Assembly (NCBI RefSeq): GCF_000735525.1
Contig: NZ_JMPR01000018.1
Coordinates: 109,857-173,856, forward strand
Length of the DNA stretch: 64,000 nucleotides
Direction: 5' to 3'
DNA from: Tatumella ptyseos ATCC 33301
GTDB lineage: Bacteria > Pseudomonadota > Gammaproteobacteria > Enterobacterales > Enterobacteriaceae
A program made the position numbers and the translations under genes. Positions within the stretch are counted from its first letter, which is position 1, and the number at the start of each line of letters is the position of its first letter. Below, one piece after another: positions 27,767 through 39,857 of this stretch. The notes under the pieces are model-generated. The model was not told where the DNA came from. It worked only from the letters and a program-made list of their open reading frames with translations, and did no database searches.

Positions 27767-27816
27767 AAAAAAAATTTTTTTTTACCACTTGAAAGCGCTC
27801 CTCCAAGGCCTTATCT
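27767..27816 (+). promoter_or_regulatory. heat-shock (sigma-32) promoter of groESL with A/T tract
   Basis: CTTGAAA (27788-27794), 14 bases, then CCTTATCT (27809-27816) closely matches the sigma-32 consensus. Directly upstream is an uninterrupted A8T9 tract (27767-27783), which may act as an UP element or bend. It lies 84 bp before groES. Confidence 0.82.
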
Positions 27817-27899
27817 CTGAATGCACGAAGCCGATGCCATCGGGCCGGTATTCAACCCTAAACAACCTGTGACTGAGCATTTCGAAGGAGAGCTATCAA

Positions 27900-28193
27900 A
27901 TGACTATTCGTCCATTGCATGATCGCGTTATCGTCAAGCGTAAAGAAGTAGAAGCTAAATCTGCTGGCGGCATCGTTCTGACCGGTTCTGCTGCGGGTAA
28001 ATCTACGCGTGGTGAAGTTCTGGCCGTAGGCAATGGCCGCATCCTTGAAAGCGGTGAAGTAAAACCTTTGGATGTGAAAGTGGGTGATGTTGTCATTTTT
28101 AACGAAGGCTACGGCGCTAAAACTGAGAAGATTGACAATCAGGAAGTCCTGATTATTTCAGAAAACGATATCCTGGCCGTTGTTACTGAGTAA
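27900..28193 (+). CDS. groES: co-chaperonin GroES
   Basis: A 97-residue co-chaperonin forming the heptameric lid of GroEL. The N-terminus [18 protein letters not shown], the mobile loop [18 protein letters not shown] and the C-terminal strand are canonical, and the length equals E. coli GroES. GAAGGAG precedes the ATG. It is the first gene of the groESL operon, under a sigma-32 promoter. Confidence 0.99.
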   Translation: MTIRPLHDRVIVKRKEVEAKSAGGIVLTGSAAGKSTRGEVLAVGNGRILESGEVKPLDVKVGDVVIFNEGYGAKTEKIDNQEVLIISENDILAVVTE

Positions 28194-28229
28194 CCGGACA
28201 ACCAATTCCACTAACTTAAATAAATTTAA

Positions 28230-29888
<1,659 letters not shown>

Positions 29889-29967
29889 TTCCCCCTGTAC
29901 TGACAGTGTCTTAGTCAGTACGCAGGACGGTATGATTAACGTCTGCCGTTCGCCTGTAGTCTGCAGA

Positions 29968-29996
29968 CCCGGCTCCGTAAGGAGCCGGGTTTTTTT
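29968..29996 (+). terminator. groESL terminator
   Basis: A 9-bp stem CCCGGCTCC / GGAGCCGGG with a GTAA loop is followed by seven T residues, 80 bp after the groEL stop. A textbook intrinsic terminator. Confidence 0.95.
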
Positions 29997-30192
29997 ACGC
30001 CTGACGACGGGAATACGGGTGTGAAGACCAGGGGCCGTAAACGCTTCCGGCTGAGCGCATCTGTCGACAGGTTTTTTAATTTAGCCAATGCTATGGTGTA
30101 ATATGTCATTGCAGATTATATTTCACTCTCTTCGGACAGATGGTTGCCACTTGAGCAGTGACTGGCATGATGAAAAATAATGAGGAAGAATA

Positions 30193-30546
30193 ATGCGTTT
30201 ACAAATCTCTGCTGCAGTCTTTTTTTCGGCTGCACTACTGACGGGATGCAGCACTGCCGGTAATCAATTAACCTCAGGCGGTCAGGATGTGCGTTTTGTT
30301 GATGAACAGCCCGCCGCGCAATGCAAGTTTCTGGGCACCCTGACCGGTGAGCAAAGTAACTGGTTATCGTCTCAGGGGACGGAAGGTGGCAGCTCCATGC
30401 GCGGTGCTGCGAACGATTTACGTAATAAAGCGGCGGCAATGGGAGGTAATGTTATCTATGGTGCCAGTACACCGGGCCTGTCCGTGATCTCCAATTTTGT
30501 GCCTCTGGCGACGAAAATGTCTGGTCAGATCTATAAATGTCCTTAA
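30193..30546 (+). CDS. yjeI: DUF4156 lipoprotein YjeI
   Basis: A 117-residue lipoprotein with lipobox LLTGC (C19), so lipid-anchored after cleavage, probably in the outer membrane (serine at +2). The rest (CKFLGTLTGEQSNW, RGAANDLRNKAAAMGGNVIY, ending QIYKC) matches E. coli YjeI in length and sequence. AGGAAG precedes the ATG. It is a single gene after groEL, as in E. coli. The function of the family is unknown. Confidence 0.92.
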   Translation: MRLQISAAVFFSAALLTGCSTAGNQLTSGGQDVRFVDEQPAAQCKFLGTLTGEQSNWLSSQGTEGGSSMRGAANDLRNKAAAMGGNVIYGASTPGLSVISNFVPLATKMSGQIYKCP

Positions 30547-30578
30547 TCCCTTCCTGAGGTTTCCGGACTGAAACGGAT

Positions 30579-30604
30579 CAGGCAGAGCGATCAGGCTCTG
30601 CCTG
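30579..30604. terminator. hairpin between convergent yjeI and yqjC-like genes
   Basis: A perfect 10-bp stem, CAGGCAGAGC / GCTCTGCCTG, with a 6-base loop sits between two convergent genes. It lacks a T-run on either side, so terminator function is inferred from place. Confidence 0.5.
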
Positions 30605-30615
30605 TGTAAGAAGAC

Positions 30616-31041
30616 TTATTTCAGTGCAGATAAATCAGAACGGCTTTGATCCAGCCGACGGGTAAGGGTACTGAGCTCCTGCTTCTTCTCCGCGACCTTA
30701 TCCTGATATTTTCTTATCTTATCTTTGTTACCCCGACGGATAGCCTGCTGCAGTTCCTCTTCTGCCGCTTTGACATCAGCCTGTTTTTCAGACTGCTTTT
30801 TCTGCAGTTTTTCGACCTGTGCATGGGCATCCTGGCGAACCGATTCCGGCGAGCAATGGGTATTCACCTGATCTAATGCCTTTTCTAACCCTGCCAGTTT
30901 GCCGGTATTATTGTGCTGACGCGCATATCCCATCTCTTTTTCAATGGCAATGCGTTTATCGGTACAGGTTTCGGCGGCTAATGCATTCATTGTCAGCAGT
31001 GAAAGCACTGACAGGCTCAGTACGGTCATGACTTTTTTCAT
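30616..31041 (-). CDS. DUF1090 periplasmic protein, YqjC-like
   Basis: A 141-residue secreted protein. The signal peptide (MKKVMTVLSLSVL...ALA/AETC) is followed by a long charged coiled-coil (about residues 70-135, rich in K, E, Q and A heptads). A conserved cysteine pair is visible in ETCTDKRIAIEKE and NTHCSPES. It matches the DUF1090/YqjC family of E. coli, slightly longer. ATG 31041 has AAGGAG upstream. E. coli has yjeJ here instead. Function unknown. Confidence 0.85.
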   Translation of the reverse strand: MKKVMTVLSLSVLSLLTMNALAAETCTDKRIAIEKEMGYARQHNNTGKLAGLEKALDQVNTHCSPESVRQDAHAQVEKLQKKQSEKQADVKAAEEELQQAIRRGNKDKIRKYQDKVAEKKQELSTLTRRLDQSRSDLSALK

Positions 31042-31232
31042 AAAAGCTCCTTTCAATTCGGGCCGTGCCCGGGTGACTTATGGAAAGCTACCTTGGATAC
31101 CTGGCGCGGATCCCGCGAGGCTGAACTGCCCGAACAGAGGGCAGTGCAAAGAATATTCCCGGGAGCGTACCAGGCAGTATCATAAATCCTTTTACTGTCA
31201 GCCATACTGAACCTGATCAGCTAAGTTCCGGG

Positions 31233-32261
31233 TCAGTCCTGCCGGAGCTGTAAATCGAGGGGAGTTTTACTCGGTTCACCGCCGATTTCTCGTGCCAGTT
31301 TGGGGACCAGATAGCCGGAGATCATCGCCAGCAGCTCGCGCATAATTTTGCGGGCTTCCTCATCGGACACGTAGAAATGAGCCGCTCCCTGAACTTTATC
31401 CAGCACATGCAAATAATAGGGCAGGATCCCGGCGTTAAATAGCGCGTTACTGAGGGCGGCAAGTGTGGCTGCGCTATCATTAATCCCTTTCAGCAGCACC
31501 CCCTGATTGAGTAGCAGAACCCCGGCACGTTTCAGCCTGGCCATCGCCTCCGTTAAGGCCGGGTCAATCTCATTAGCGTGGTTGATGTGGGTCACCATAA
31601 TGACCTGCAACCGTGTCTGAGATAACCGCTGGCATAACCCCGGGGTGATCCTGTCCGGGATCACCACCGGTAACCGGCTATGGATACGCAAGCGGAGAAT
31701 ATGGGGGATTGCCTCAAGCTCGCTGATAAGCCAGTCCAGCTCGTGGTCTTTCGCCATCAGGGGGTCCCCGCCGGAAAAGATAATTTCATCCAGCTCCGGG
31801 TGATGGCGAATATAGTCGAGGGCGGCCTGCCAGTTCCGCTTATTTCCCTGATTATCCTGGTAGGGAAAATGCCGGCGGAAGCAATAGCGACAGTTAACCG
31901 CACAGCCTCCTTTGACCAGCAATAACGCACGGTTACGGTACTTATGCAGCAGCCCCGGTACGGCATTTTGCTGCTCTTCCAGCGGGTCGATACTGTAGCC
32001 AGGCGTGGAAATAAATTCTTCCTGTTGGGTAATGACCTGCAGTAACAGAGGGTCCTGCGGATTGCCTTTTTCCATTTTACGGATAAACGCCCGCGGGACG
32101 CGCAGGGCAAATAACCGGCGTGCGCCGGTTCCGGCCTGTAGTGCCGGCAGATGCTCCAGATCTAAAAGCTTCAGTAATTCATCAGGTTCGGTGACAACTT
32201 CCGTAAGTTGTTGCAACCAATCTTCTCTGGAGGGGGTATTTAGGGTTACAATGTTTGCCAT
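31233..32261 (-). CDS. epmB: EF-P beta-lysylation protein EpmB (lysine 2,3-aminomutase)
   Basis: A 342-residue radical SAM enzyme with a PLP site. It converts (S)-alpha-lysine to (R)-beta-lysine for EF-P modification. The radical SAM cluster [15 protein letters not shown] is present, [10 protein letters not shown] follows, and the C-terminus matches E. coli EpmB almost exactly ([11 protein letters not shown]). The start is ATG 32261: [14 protein letters not shown] aligns with E. coli and the length is identical, while an open frame continues to 32579 only because it shadows efp on the other strand. It is divergent from efp with 42 bp between. Confidence 0.97.
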   Translation of the reverse strand: MANIVTLNTPSREDWLQQLTEVVTEPDELLKLLDLEHLPALQAGTGARRLFALRVPRAFIRKMEKGNPQDPLLLQVITQQEEFISTPGYSIDPLEEQQNAVPGLLHKYRNRALLLVKGGCAVNCRYCFRRHFPYQDNQGNKRNWQAALDYIRHHPELDEIIFSGGDPLMAKDHELDWLISELEAIPHILRLRIHSRLPVVIPDRITPGLCQRLSQTRLQVIMVTHINHANEIDPALTEAMARLKRAGVLLLNQGVLLKGINDSAATLAALSNALFNAGILPYYLHVLDKVQGAAHFYVSDEEARKIMRELLAMISGYLVPKLAREIGGEPSKTPLDLQLRQD

Positions 32262-32303
32262 TTTTTTGGCTTTGTCCAGTATCCATATTTGTCGAGGGCC
32301 TTC

Positions 32304-32870
32304 ATGGCAACATATTCTAGCAACGATTTTCGTAACGGTCTTAAAATTATGATTGATGGCGAGCCTTACGCCATTGAAGCCAGTGAGTTCGTAAAACCAG
32401 GAAAAGGGCAGGCATTTGCACGCGTTAAAATGCGTCGCCTGCTGACCGGTAAGCTTATCGAGAAGACCTTTAAGTCTACCGACTCTGCTGAAGGTGCGGA
32501 TGTTGTTGATGTGACTCTGACTTACCTGTACAACGACGGTGAGTTCTGGCACTTCATGAATAACAATACCTTTGAACAACTGGCGGCTGACGCAAAAGCG
32601 GTCGGTGAGAACGGGAAATGGTTGCAGGACCAGGCGGAATGTATCGTTACTTTATGGAACGGTAACCCGATCACCATCACTCCTCCGAACTTCATTGAAG
32701 CTGAAATCACTGAAACTGACCCGGGTCTGAAAGGTGATACCGCCGGTACCGGTGGTAAGCCTGCAACCCTGAGCACGGGTGCTGTGGTTAAAGTTCCTCT
32801 GTTCGTTCAGATTGGCGAAGTGATCAGAGTGGATACCCGTTCCGGTGAATACGTTTCACGCGTGAAATAA
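32304..32870 (+). CDS. efp: translation elongation factor P
   Basis: A 188-residue factor that binds the ribosome between P and E sites and rescues stalls at polyproline. The modified lysine is K34 in VKPGKGQAF, target of EpmA and EpmB, both encoded nearby. Three beta-barrel domains in the expected order end with the conserved [12 protein letters not shown] 32304 was chosen over 32289 by alignment with E. coli (MATYYSNDFR). Confidence 0.98.
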   Translation: MATYSSNDFRNGLKIMIDGEPYAIEASEFVKPGKGQAFARVKMRRLLTGKLIEKTFKSTDSAEGADVVDVTLTYLYNDGEFWHFMNNNTFEQLAADAKAVGENGKWLQDQAECIVTLWNGNPITITPPNFIEAEITETDPGLKGDTAGTGGKPATLSTGAVVKVPLFVQIGEVIRVDTRSGEYVSRVK

Positions 32871-32876
32871 GTCCTA

Positions 32877-32904
32877 CAGGCACCCCCTTCTCCGGGGGTG
32901 CCTG
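32877..32904 (+). terminator. hairpin between efp and ecnA
   Basis: A perfect 11-bp GC-rich stem (CAGGCACCCCC / GGGGGTGCCTG) with a 6-base loop follows efp by 6 bases. No T-run follows, and ecnA begins 11 bases later. It may act as a partial terminator or an RNA-stabilising hairpin. Confidence 0.6.
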
Positions 32905-32915
32905 ATGACAGGTGA

Positions 32916-33053
32916 ATGATGATGCAAAAACGTCTAATGCAGGTCCTCTTCCTCTGTGCGCTCACGTCATTTCTTAGCGGATGCAACACCTTTCGTGGTT
33001 TTGGTGAAGATGTCTCACACCTTGGTAATGCCATTTCCCGCGTGGCGAGCTGA
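32916..33053 (+). CDS. ecnA: entericidin A-type lipoprotein
   Basis: A small lipoprotein of 45 residues (43 if the third of three consecutive ATG codons is used). The lipobox FLSGC is followed by NTFRGFGEDVSHLGNAISRVAS, matching E. coli EcnA (CNTARGFGEDIKHLGN...). EcnA is described as the antidote to the bacteriolytic lipoprotein EcnB; the ecnB gene that follows in E. coli is missing here. AGGTGA precedes the ATGs. Same position as in E. coli, right after efp. Confidence 0.9.
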   Translation: MMMQKRLMQVLFLCALTSFLSGCNTFRGFGEDVSHLGNAISRVAS

Positions 33054-33346
33054 TCCGTTAACTTTGTGAACCTCCTCACTGTCCGGCCTTCTGCACTGTA
33101 AAAAAACGGCTATGCTTACTGTGTTGTTTCACTGTGCTGTGACTACGATGAGGATATTTTTGCTCCCAGCCCTCATGTCTGCTTCCTCGTTGAAAAACCA
33201 ACTCTTTTCTGCCTGCCGGCGTCACAGACCTTTGGAACGAAAATTACTCTCTGTCGTCACGGCGGTTTCGCCCATGCATGACGTCATTGTTTGTCGGTGA
33301 TGTTGCATGTAGACTGCACCACTTTTGTCATCCCGGGAGTACGACA

Positions 33347-34324
33347 ATGAACGAAACCACACACTGGCAGCCGAGTGCACCGATTGCCAATCTACTGAAA
33401 CGTGCGGCAATTGTAGCGGATATCCGGCGTTTTTTTGCAGATCGTGGTGTCCTTGAAGTAGAGACTCCGGCGATGAGCCAGGCAACCGTCACCGACATCC
33501 ACCTGGTGCCGTTCAAAACACGGTTTGTCGGGCCGGGCGCGTCTCAGGGACTGGATTTATGGTTAATGACCAGCCCCGAGTATCATATGAAGCGCCTGCT
33601 GGCCGCGGGTAGCGGTCCGATTTACCAGATGAATCGTAGCTTCCGTAATGAAGAAGCGGGACGGCACCATAATCCTGAATTCACCATGCTGGAATGGTAC
33701 CGGCCGCATTATGATATGTACCGGTTAATCAACGAAGTTGATGACCTGCTGCAACAGATCCTGGAATGTGGTGAGGCGGAGTCATTATCCTATCAGCAGG
33801 CGTTTCTGCGTTGCCTGAATATTGACCCCCTGACGGCAGAAAAAGAGGCTCTGGTTGCGGTTGCCGCGACACTGGGAGTGGGAGATTTAGCCGCTGCCGA
33901 AGATGACCGCGATACTCTGCTGCAACTGCTGTTTATGCTGGGGGTAGAGCCTAAGATTGGTCAGGAAAGGCCTGCGTTTGTCTATCACTTCCCGGCATCT
34001 CAGGCCTCGCTGGCAGAAATCAGTACTGAAGATCATCGGGTGGCAGAGCGTTTTGAGGTTTACTATCGCGGGATCGAGCTGGCTAATGGCTTCCGGGAAC
34101 TGACCGACGCCAGGGAACAACGTCTGCGGTTTGAACAGGATAATCGCCGTCGTGCAGAAAAAGGATTACCTGAGCAGCCGATTGATCAGTTACTGCTGGC
34201 GGCGTTAGAGCATGGTCTGCCTGATTGCTCCGGAGTGGCGTTAGGCGTTGATCGTCTTATTATGCTGGCGTTGAAAGCCGAATCTCTGAACGATGTGATC
34301 GCTTTCCCGGTCGATCGTTGCTGA
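33347..34324 (+). CDS. epmA: EF-P--(R)-beta-lysine ligase EpmA (GenX/PoxA)
   Basis: A 325-residue paralogue of class II lysyl-tRNA synthetase lacking the anticodon domain. It activates beta-lysine with ATP and attaches it to K34 of EF-P. Class II motifs are visible: [20 protein letters not shown] (motif 2) and [12 protein letters not shown] (motif 3). ATG 33347 follows GGGAG, and [12 protein letters not shown] aligns with E. coli EpmA of the same length. In E. coli the frdABCD operon lies between ecnA and epmA; here only 293 bp separate them. Confidence 0.97.
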   Translation: MNETTHWQPSAPIANLLKRAAIVADIRRFFADRGVLEVETPAMSQATVTDIHLVPFKTRFVGPGASQGLDLWLMTSPEYHMKRLLAAGSGPIYQMNRSFRNEEAGRHHNPEFTMLEWYRPHYDMYRLINEVDDLLQQILECGEAESLSYQQAFLRCLNIDPLTAEKEALVAVAATLGVGDLAAAEDDRDTLLQLLFMLGVEPKIGQERPAFVYHFPASQASLAEISTEDHRVAERFEVYYRGIELANGFRELTDAREQRLRFEQDNRRRAEKGLPEQPIDQLLLAALEHGLPDCSGVALGVDRLIMLALKAESLNDVIAFPVDRC

Positions 34325-34370
34325 TCTTATCCGGCCCTGTTCTCCCCGGGGCCGGAAAATACAGTCTTTC

Positions 34371-37300
34371 TTACAACCCTCCGGACTTATAAACTTTCGT
34401 TTGTGGCGTTCCCTGAGCACCCGGCAATGGCGTACTGACTTTCTCCATACGAACCTGGAAAGGCGGGAAGGGCATTTCGATGTGGTTGTCTTTGAAGCCT
34501 TTCAGTATCAACTGATGAAGCTCATGGCGCAGAGGCATCCTGTGGCCCATTTCTGCGGCGTAAATACGTAACTCAAACAGCTGAATACCTTGCTGAAGAT
34601 CCACCAGGAAAGCTTCAGGAAGCGGGGTTTTCAGCACGTAGCTACAACGCTCTGCCGCCTGCTTCAGTACCCCGGTGACCAGTTCACTGTTGATATGCGC
34701 CGGGGCCGGGATGGTCAGCACGACCCGAGTGACAGCATCAGAAAGTGACCAGTTAACAAACTGTTCGGTAATAAATGCCTTATTCGGCACAATAATTTCT
34801 TTACGATCCCAGTCAGTGATCGTGGTGGCGCGGGTATTTATTTTCGAAATGGTTCCTGTCAGCTCACGAATAGTTACGGTATCACCGATACGTATCGGTT
34901 TTTCAAACAGAATGATCAGGCCGGAAATAAAGTTTGCGAAGATCTCCTGTAACCCGAACCCTAATCCGACGCCCAGTGCCGCGACCAGCCATTGCAGCTT
35001 AGCCCAGTCAATGCCCAGCATCGAAAACGCTGTCATCACACCGATAATCATCAGCACATATTTGGTTAAGGTGGTAATCGCATACCCGGTCCCTGGTGTC
35101 AGACTCAGGTGCTGTAATAAGGCCAGCTCCAGCAAGGCGGGCATGTTTCTGACCAGTTGCAGGGTGATAATCAGTACCAGAATGGCTATCAACACTGCAC
35201 CCAGTGTCACCGGCTGGATATTTTCTCCGCCGGCCGGGGATGCATCCCATAACGGAATATTTTCCAGAAATGCGAAGGCAGAATGCAGTTCTGACCACAG
35301 TAAAATCAGTGAGACTAACGCCACCAGTGTCAGTAAGGAACGCACCAGGCGCAGCGACTGGGCACTGATGGTATCGAGGTCGATAACGGGTTCATCAACA
35401 TCATAAGAGTCGTTACTGAAGCCGTTATGCTCTTTTTCTTCTTCACCGTTACGGGCACGGCTGGCAAGCATATCTGCGCGTTTCTGTCGTGCACGATCGA
35501 ACTCAATTCTGCGTCGCTGGATAAGCATCCAGCGACGTATAACATGATAAATCACTAACAGTACAAACCAGATAGCCAGTGAGCTCTCCAGACGTGCCAG
35601 CAGTGCCTGTGCGGTTGCCAGGTACCCGATGCAGGACGCGAGCGCAGCAATCAGAGGAATAGCCATCATGACATCCCAGAGAATGGTATTGGTCATGTTG
35701 TCACTGTTGCCCTGGCGGTCAAAATACAACGGCAGGCCAGCCCGTTTCAGAGCGTTTGTCACGACAGTCAGAGAGATACAGATAAAAATGAAGCAAAGTC
35801 TGCCCAGAGAGGCAGAAAACTGGCGGTCTTCAAGATTATCGAAGGTAATCAGCACCATAATGAGCGGTACAATGACACCCACCGTCAGGGAGTAGTAGCG
35901 CATCGCTTTGGCGACACTGGCTTGTGGCCAGCGGAAGTGTGTAATAAACAATCCATGGGGTCTGGCAAAGGCCGCACTGATCATAAATGCCCATAATACC
36001 GGCAGAGTTGCGGTAACACCGTCGCCAATCGCCACGGCGATGGGATAAGGCCAGGCATGCTGAAGACCATACCCGAGCGCCGCCCATAATACCGGCAGGG
36101 GAAGCGCAACCAGAATTGACCAGAAGACGGTACGCACGGTAAGGCTGAATTTATCCAGGGTGACTTTTCCGACTTTACCGGCTGAGCGTTCGAGGAAAGC
36201 CTGGTAATGACGACGCGAACTGATACTGATGACCACCAGAAAGAATGCCCCCAGGATAGGGACAATGGTTTCTCTGCTGGTAAACATCATTATTGTGGCT
36301 TTACCCAGTTGCCCGAAAGTATCCAGAGAAAGAAGACGTGACAGATCCTGGACGACCTGCACCGGATAATGGAAGGTGACCGGGCCTACATCAGCCGTCC
36401 AGAACAGATAGCGGTGGGTGGCATCTTTCACATCATCCAATGCATCCTGCAATTGGGTATTGGCCACTTTAAGTTTGGTGATCTCCAGAATCAGAGAATC
36501 ACAACCGGAGATCAGCGAGCCGAGTAATTCGCGCTGGGTGCGTAGCTGGGCATCCAGAATACGTGTCTGGCTGGTGGTCAGGGGAGTACCATCTTCCTGG
36601 GTCAGTGAGTGCAAACTTCCTTGCCGGCTTAGCAGATCTTCATAATGCAGCCGTTGTACCCGCAACTCACCCATTTCACTGTCAATCTGTTGCTGTTTCG
36701 GGACTTCCGGCAGGCGGGCGACCTGAGCACGCAGGGCTTCTCCCAGCAGGTTAGATTCGCCAAGCCATTGAGATTGCTCCCGCAGTGTGCTGAGCGCCTG
36801 TCTGACCTGCAGAGTCTGGCTGGCGGCGAGTCTCTGCTGAGAGGCCACCAGATCCATCCGCTGAGCCTGTTGATTCAAATCGTTGGAAAGATCGCGGTTG
36901 ATACGGAATTGTTCACTGATACCGGGAGGAAGCTCACCGCTATTTTCAGCCAGTTGCTCGGTACGTTCCAGTGCCTGTTGTGCTTCCTGCTGGCGCAGGG
37001 TATTCAGCTGGTTTCTCAGTGCCTGCAGATAGTTATCCAGCTGCGTCATGGTCTTCTGATGCAGCTCAGCCCGTAATCGTGCCAGCTCCTGACGATTACT
37101 TGCAGACAACTGAGCCAGTTCCAGTTCGTTGACACGGGCTTTGCTTGCGGCATTCCCGGTTTCACGTGCCCAGGCCGTGGCTTGCCCGCGGGCAGTGGCA
37201 GAAACGGAAAGACTTTGCAGACGATGATCACTGTCAGTCAGCGCCCGCCTGGCTTCGGTTTGTTGCTGCGGCAATTGTGTGATGGAATCACTGATTTCCC

Positions 37301-37700
37301 GGACCCGATCCTGTTCCTGCTGGGCCTGACGGCCTTCTTCCAGTAACTGGCTGCTGACCCGTAAAATCTCCTGCTCCAGCTCATTACTGCTCAGTGACGG
37401 ACTGACCGTTTTCGGGGTATCTGTCACCGAGACAATTTGCTGCTGTATTTCCCGGGACAATTTAGGGAAATTATCGATAACAGACTGATACTGACGTGCC
37501 TGCTCGATCGATGCGGTACGCTGATCGATAAAATCCAGGGCAGTCTGTAACGTCTGAACCAGTTCTGCCTGCGCCGGGCTGGCTTTACTGTTTTTAGCTG
37601 TTTCCAGCGCCTGTTTTATCTGTGCGGCCTCGGGAAGCGGGGCCGCATACAGTGAAAAGCTGAGCCCGAGGCTCAGCAGTAAAGCCACAATCACGCGCAC
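34371..37700 (-). CDS. mscM: miniconductance mechanosensitive channel MscM
   Basis: A 1109-residue MscS-superfamily channel that opens on hypo-osmotic stress. A signal peptide (SLYA/APLPE) leads to a very long periplasmic coiled-coil region rich in Q, L and R (about 30-480) and about eleven membrane helices. The C-terminal MscS core includes the pore helix (LGVGLGFGLQEIFANFISGLIILFE-like) and beta domain (IRIGDTVTIRELTGTISKINTRATTI). Length matches E. coli MscM (YjeP). It lies 17 bp downstream of psd in one operon. Confidence 0.96.
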   Translation of the reverse strand: MRVIVALLLSLGLSFSLYAAPLPEAAQIKQALETAKNSKASPAQAELVQTLQTALDFIDQRTASIEQARQYQSVIDNFPKLSREIQQQIVSVTDTPKTVSPSLSSNELEQEILRVSSQLLEEGRQAQQEQDRVREISDSITQLPQQQTEARRALTDSDHRLQSLSVSATARGQATAWARETGNAASKARVNELELAQLSASNRQELARLRAELHQKTMTQLDNYLQALRNQLNTLRQQEAQQALERTEQLAENSGELPPGISEQFRINRDLSNDLNQQAQRMDLVASQQRLAASQTLQVRQALSTLREQSQWLGESNLLGEALRAQVARLPEVPKQQQIDSEMGELRVQRLHYEDLLSRQGSLHSLTQEDGTPLTTSQTRILDAQLRTQRELLGSLISGCDSLILEITKLKVANTQLQDALDDVKDATHRYLFWTADVGPVTFHYPVQVVQDLSRLLSLDTFGQLGKATIMMFTSRETIVPILGAFFLVVISISSRRHYQAFLERSAGKVGKVTLDKFSLTVRTVFWSILVALPLPVLWAALGYGLQHAWPYPIAVAIGDGVTATLPVLWAFMISAAFARPHGLFITHFRWPQASVAKAMRYYSLTVGVIVPLIMVLITFDNLEDRQFSASLGRLCFIFICISLTVVTNALKRAGLPLYFDRQGNSDNMTNTILWDVMMAIPLIAALASCIGYLATAQALLARLESSLAIWFVLLVIYHVIRRWMLIQRRRIEFDRARQKRADMLASRARNGEEEKEHNGFSNDSYDVDEPVIDLDTISAQSLRLVRSLLTLVALVSLILLWSELHSAFAFLENIPLWDASPAGGENIQPVTLGAVLIAILVLIITLQLVRNMPALLELALLQHLSLTPGTGYAITTLTKYVLMIIGVMTAFSMLGIDWAKLQWLVAALGVGLGFGLQEIFANFISGLIILFEKPIRIGDTVTIRELTGTISKINTRATTITDWDRKEIIVPNKAFITEQFVNWSLSDAVTRVVLTIPAPAHINSELVTGVLKQAAERCSYVLKTPLPEAFLVDLQQGIQLFELRIYAAEMGHRMPLRHELHQLILKGFKDNHIEMPFPPFQVRMEKVSTPLPGAQGTPQTKVYKSGGL

Positions 37701-37717
37701 GTCATCGTTCTCCGGGC

Positions 37718-38614
37718 TTACTCAGTGACAGGACTGTCAGAGGGAGTCTCAGAGAAAGTTCTGGCCAGAGGCTGTCCCAGTCGGGTTTTCGCTTCGGCTT
37801 CCAGAGACTCACTCAGCATGACTTTATTTTTCGCAAACAGATTAATGACTGTGGAACCGAGCTTAAAGCGGCCCATTTCATCACCTTTCAGTAGCACAAC
37901 TGCACCTTCTGTCTCTGCTGCAGGGTAGTGCCAGCGCTTAATCACCCCTTCACGTGGTGGCGTAATGGTTCCGGCCCAGACCGTTTCGATACTGCCGACA
38001 ATGGTGGCACCGACCAGTATCTGAACCATCGGGCCGAAGTCGGTATCAAAGTAGCAAATCACGCGCTCGTTACGGGCAAACAGGTTGGGAATATTGCGCG
38101 CAGTCAGCGGATTCACGGAGTACAGGTCTCCGGGCACATACACCATTTCGCGCAGGATACCATTGCAGGGCATATGGACACGGTGGTAATCACGCGGCGC
38201 GAGGTAAGTAGTTACAAACTGGCCGTTGTAAAAATCGGCGGCACGGCGCTCATCACCTGCGAGTAAGGCTTCCAGGGTGTACTGATGACCCTTTGCCTGG
38301 AAGATCTGATTTTCTTCGATACGTCCGGCCTGACTCACGGCACCATCTGCGGGCTGGACCAGCAGATTAGGGTCGTTATCAATCGGGCGGGCACCTTCTT
38401 TTAACGGACGGACGAAGAAGTCATTGAAGGTCGGGTAGGCCGACGTTTCTTTCTTCACCGCCTCAGACATGTCCACTTTATAGTACCAGACAAACAGGTC
38501 TATTACTGAACGGGTAAGCCATCCTCCGCGACGGCTGGCAGCCCAGCCAGCCAGTTCGGTTAGCGCTTTTTTAGGTAAAACAGCATTGATGCCAAGTTTA
38601 ATTTTTTCGAGCAT
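37718..38614 (-). CDS. psd: phosphatidylserine decarboxylase proenzyme
   Basis: A 298-residue inner-membrane enzyme making phosphatidylethanolamine. The self-cleavage motif LGST ([11 protein letters not shown], about residue 253) yields the pyruvoyl prosthetic group at the serine. Conserved [15 protein letters not shown] and [12 protein letters not shown] are present. The start is ATG 38614 with AGGAGG; the frame reaches 38635. Slightly shorter C-terminus than E. coli Psd (322). It lies between rsgA and mscM as in E. coli. Confidence 0.97.
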   Translation of the reverse strand: MLEKIKLGINAVLPKKALTELAGWAASRRGGWLTRSVIDLFVWYYKVDMSEAVKKETSAYPTFNDFFVRPLKEGARPIDNDPNLLVQPADGAVSQAGRIEENQIFQAKGHQYTLEALLAGDERRAADFYNGQFVTTYLAPRDYHRVHMPCNGILREMVYVPGDLYSVNPLTARNIPNLFARNERVICYFDTDFGPMVQILVGATIVGSIETVWAGTITPPREGVIKRWHYPAAETEGAVVLLKGDEMGRFKLGSTVINLFAKNKVMLSESLEAEAKTRLGQPLARTFSETPSDSPVTE

Positions 38615-38703
38615 GTTGCCTCCTGGCATGATCACGATATGCAGATAAAAACGGGCGCAACTCAGGCGACCCTGGTAAATTGGCGATCCCGCCAGTATGT
38701 CAG

Positions 38704-39756
38704 TTAGTCCTCACTGACAGAAAAGTTTTTCCGGACTTTAACCTGTGCCATGCTTTCCAGAATACGGTGGTAACTTTCGAAGCGTACTTCGTCAATCTTG
38801 CCGTCTTCTACGGCCTGACGTATTGCACAACCCGGATCGTTATCATGTTTGCAGTCGCGGAATTTACAATGACCAAGATAGTCCGCAAATTCGACAAATC
38901 CCCGGGTAATTTGTTCCGGTTCCAGATGCCAGAGACCAAACTCCCTGACCCCCGGGGAGTCGATCACATCTCCGCCCTGCGGGAAGTGATACAGGCGGGC
39001 GGCGGTAGTGGTGTGCTGGCCCAGACCTGAATTATCTGACACATCATTGGTCAGGATCTCATCTTCACTGGCGGCATCCAGTCCTAACAGCCGGTTCAGC
39101 AGGCTGGATTTACCCACACCGGACTGGCCTGCAAAAATACTGATCCTGTCAGTCAGTGCCTGCTCCAGGGGTTCCAGCCCCTGACGTTCGTAGCTCGATA
39201 CCATCAATACCGGATACCCGATCCTGCGGTAAATATCCATTTGCTCGTTCACAAAGGCCCGTGCCGCCTCATCCAGCAGATCGGTTTTATTCAACACCAG
39301 CAGTGGCGCAACCCCCAGCGTTTCACAGGCCACCAGATAGCGGTCGATAATATTCAGCGATAATTCCGGTAAAATGGCCGACACAATGACAATCTGATCA
39401 ATATTGGCAGCGATCGGCTTCAGGCCGTCGTAATAATCCGGGCGGGTCAGCATCGAGGTTCTTTCATGAACGGCTTCGACAATCCCTTTCCCGGCACCAC
39501 TTTGTGGTGCGCGCCAGACCACACGGTCACCGGTGACCAGTGAACGGATAGTCCGGCGGATATTACACCGCAGAATATTCCCCGTGCTGTCTTCCACATC
39601 GGCATGCATACCAAAGCGGCTGATCACAATCCCTTCTTCCGGTTCGCTAAAGAGGCTGTCATCAGGCTCTGCTTTTTCCGGTCGTGTTTTCAGGCGTCGC
39701 TGATGGTTAGCATTAACACGACGCTGCTGACCTTTTGACAGTTTATTTTTGCTCAC
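38704..39756 (-). CDS. rsgA: ribosome small-subunit biogenesis GTPase RsgA
   Basis: A 350-residue circularly permuted GTPase acting in late 30S maturation. An OB-fold N-terminal domain precedes the G motifs in permuted order G4 (NKTDLL), G1 ([11 protein letters not shown]), G3 (DSPGVREFG). The C-terminal zinc knuckle is [14 protein letters not shown]. The start is GTG 39756 by alignment with E. coli ([21 protein letters not shown]), although ATG 39768 is possible. It is divergent from orn. Confidence 0.96.
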   Translation of the reverse strand: MSKNKLSKGQQRRVNANHQRRLKTRPEKAEPDDSLFSEPEEGIVISRFGMHADVEDSTGNILRCNIRRTIRSLVTGDRVVWRAPQSGAGKGIVEAVHERTSMLTRPDYYDGLKPIAANIDQIVIVSAILPELSLNIIDRYLVACETLGVAPLLVLNKTDLLDEAARAFVNEQMDIYRRIGYPVLMVSSYERQGLEPLEQALTDRISIFAGQSGVGKSSLLNRLLGLDAASEDEILTNDVSDNSGLGQHTTTAARLYHFPQGGDVIDSPGVREFGLWHLEPEQITRGFVEFADYLGHCKFRDCKHDNDPGCAIRQAVEDGKIDEVRFESYHRILESMAQVKVRKNFSVSED

Positions 39757-39857
39757 ACTTCCTCTCATGATTTGCCAGACTTCGCCCGGCGGGACAAAAC
39801 GTCTATGATACCATTATTAGTCATCAATAGACGATTTTAGCAACGGTGAGAGAGTGT

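Noticed and set aside
32262-32579. N-terminal extension of epmB opposite efp
   Set aside because: It is antisense to efp and has no counterpart in E. coli Epm[11 protein letters not shown] aligns at 32261.
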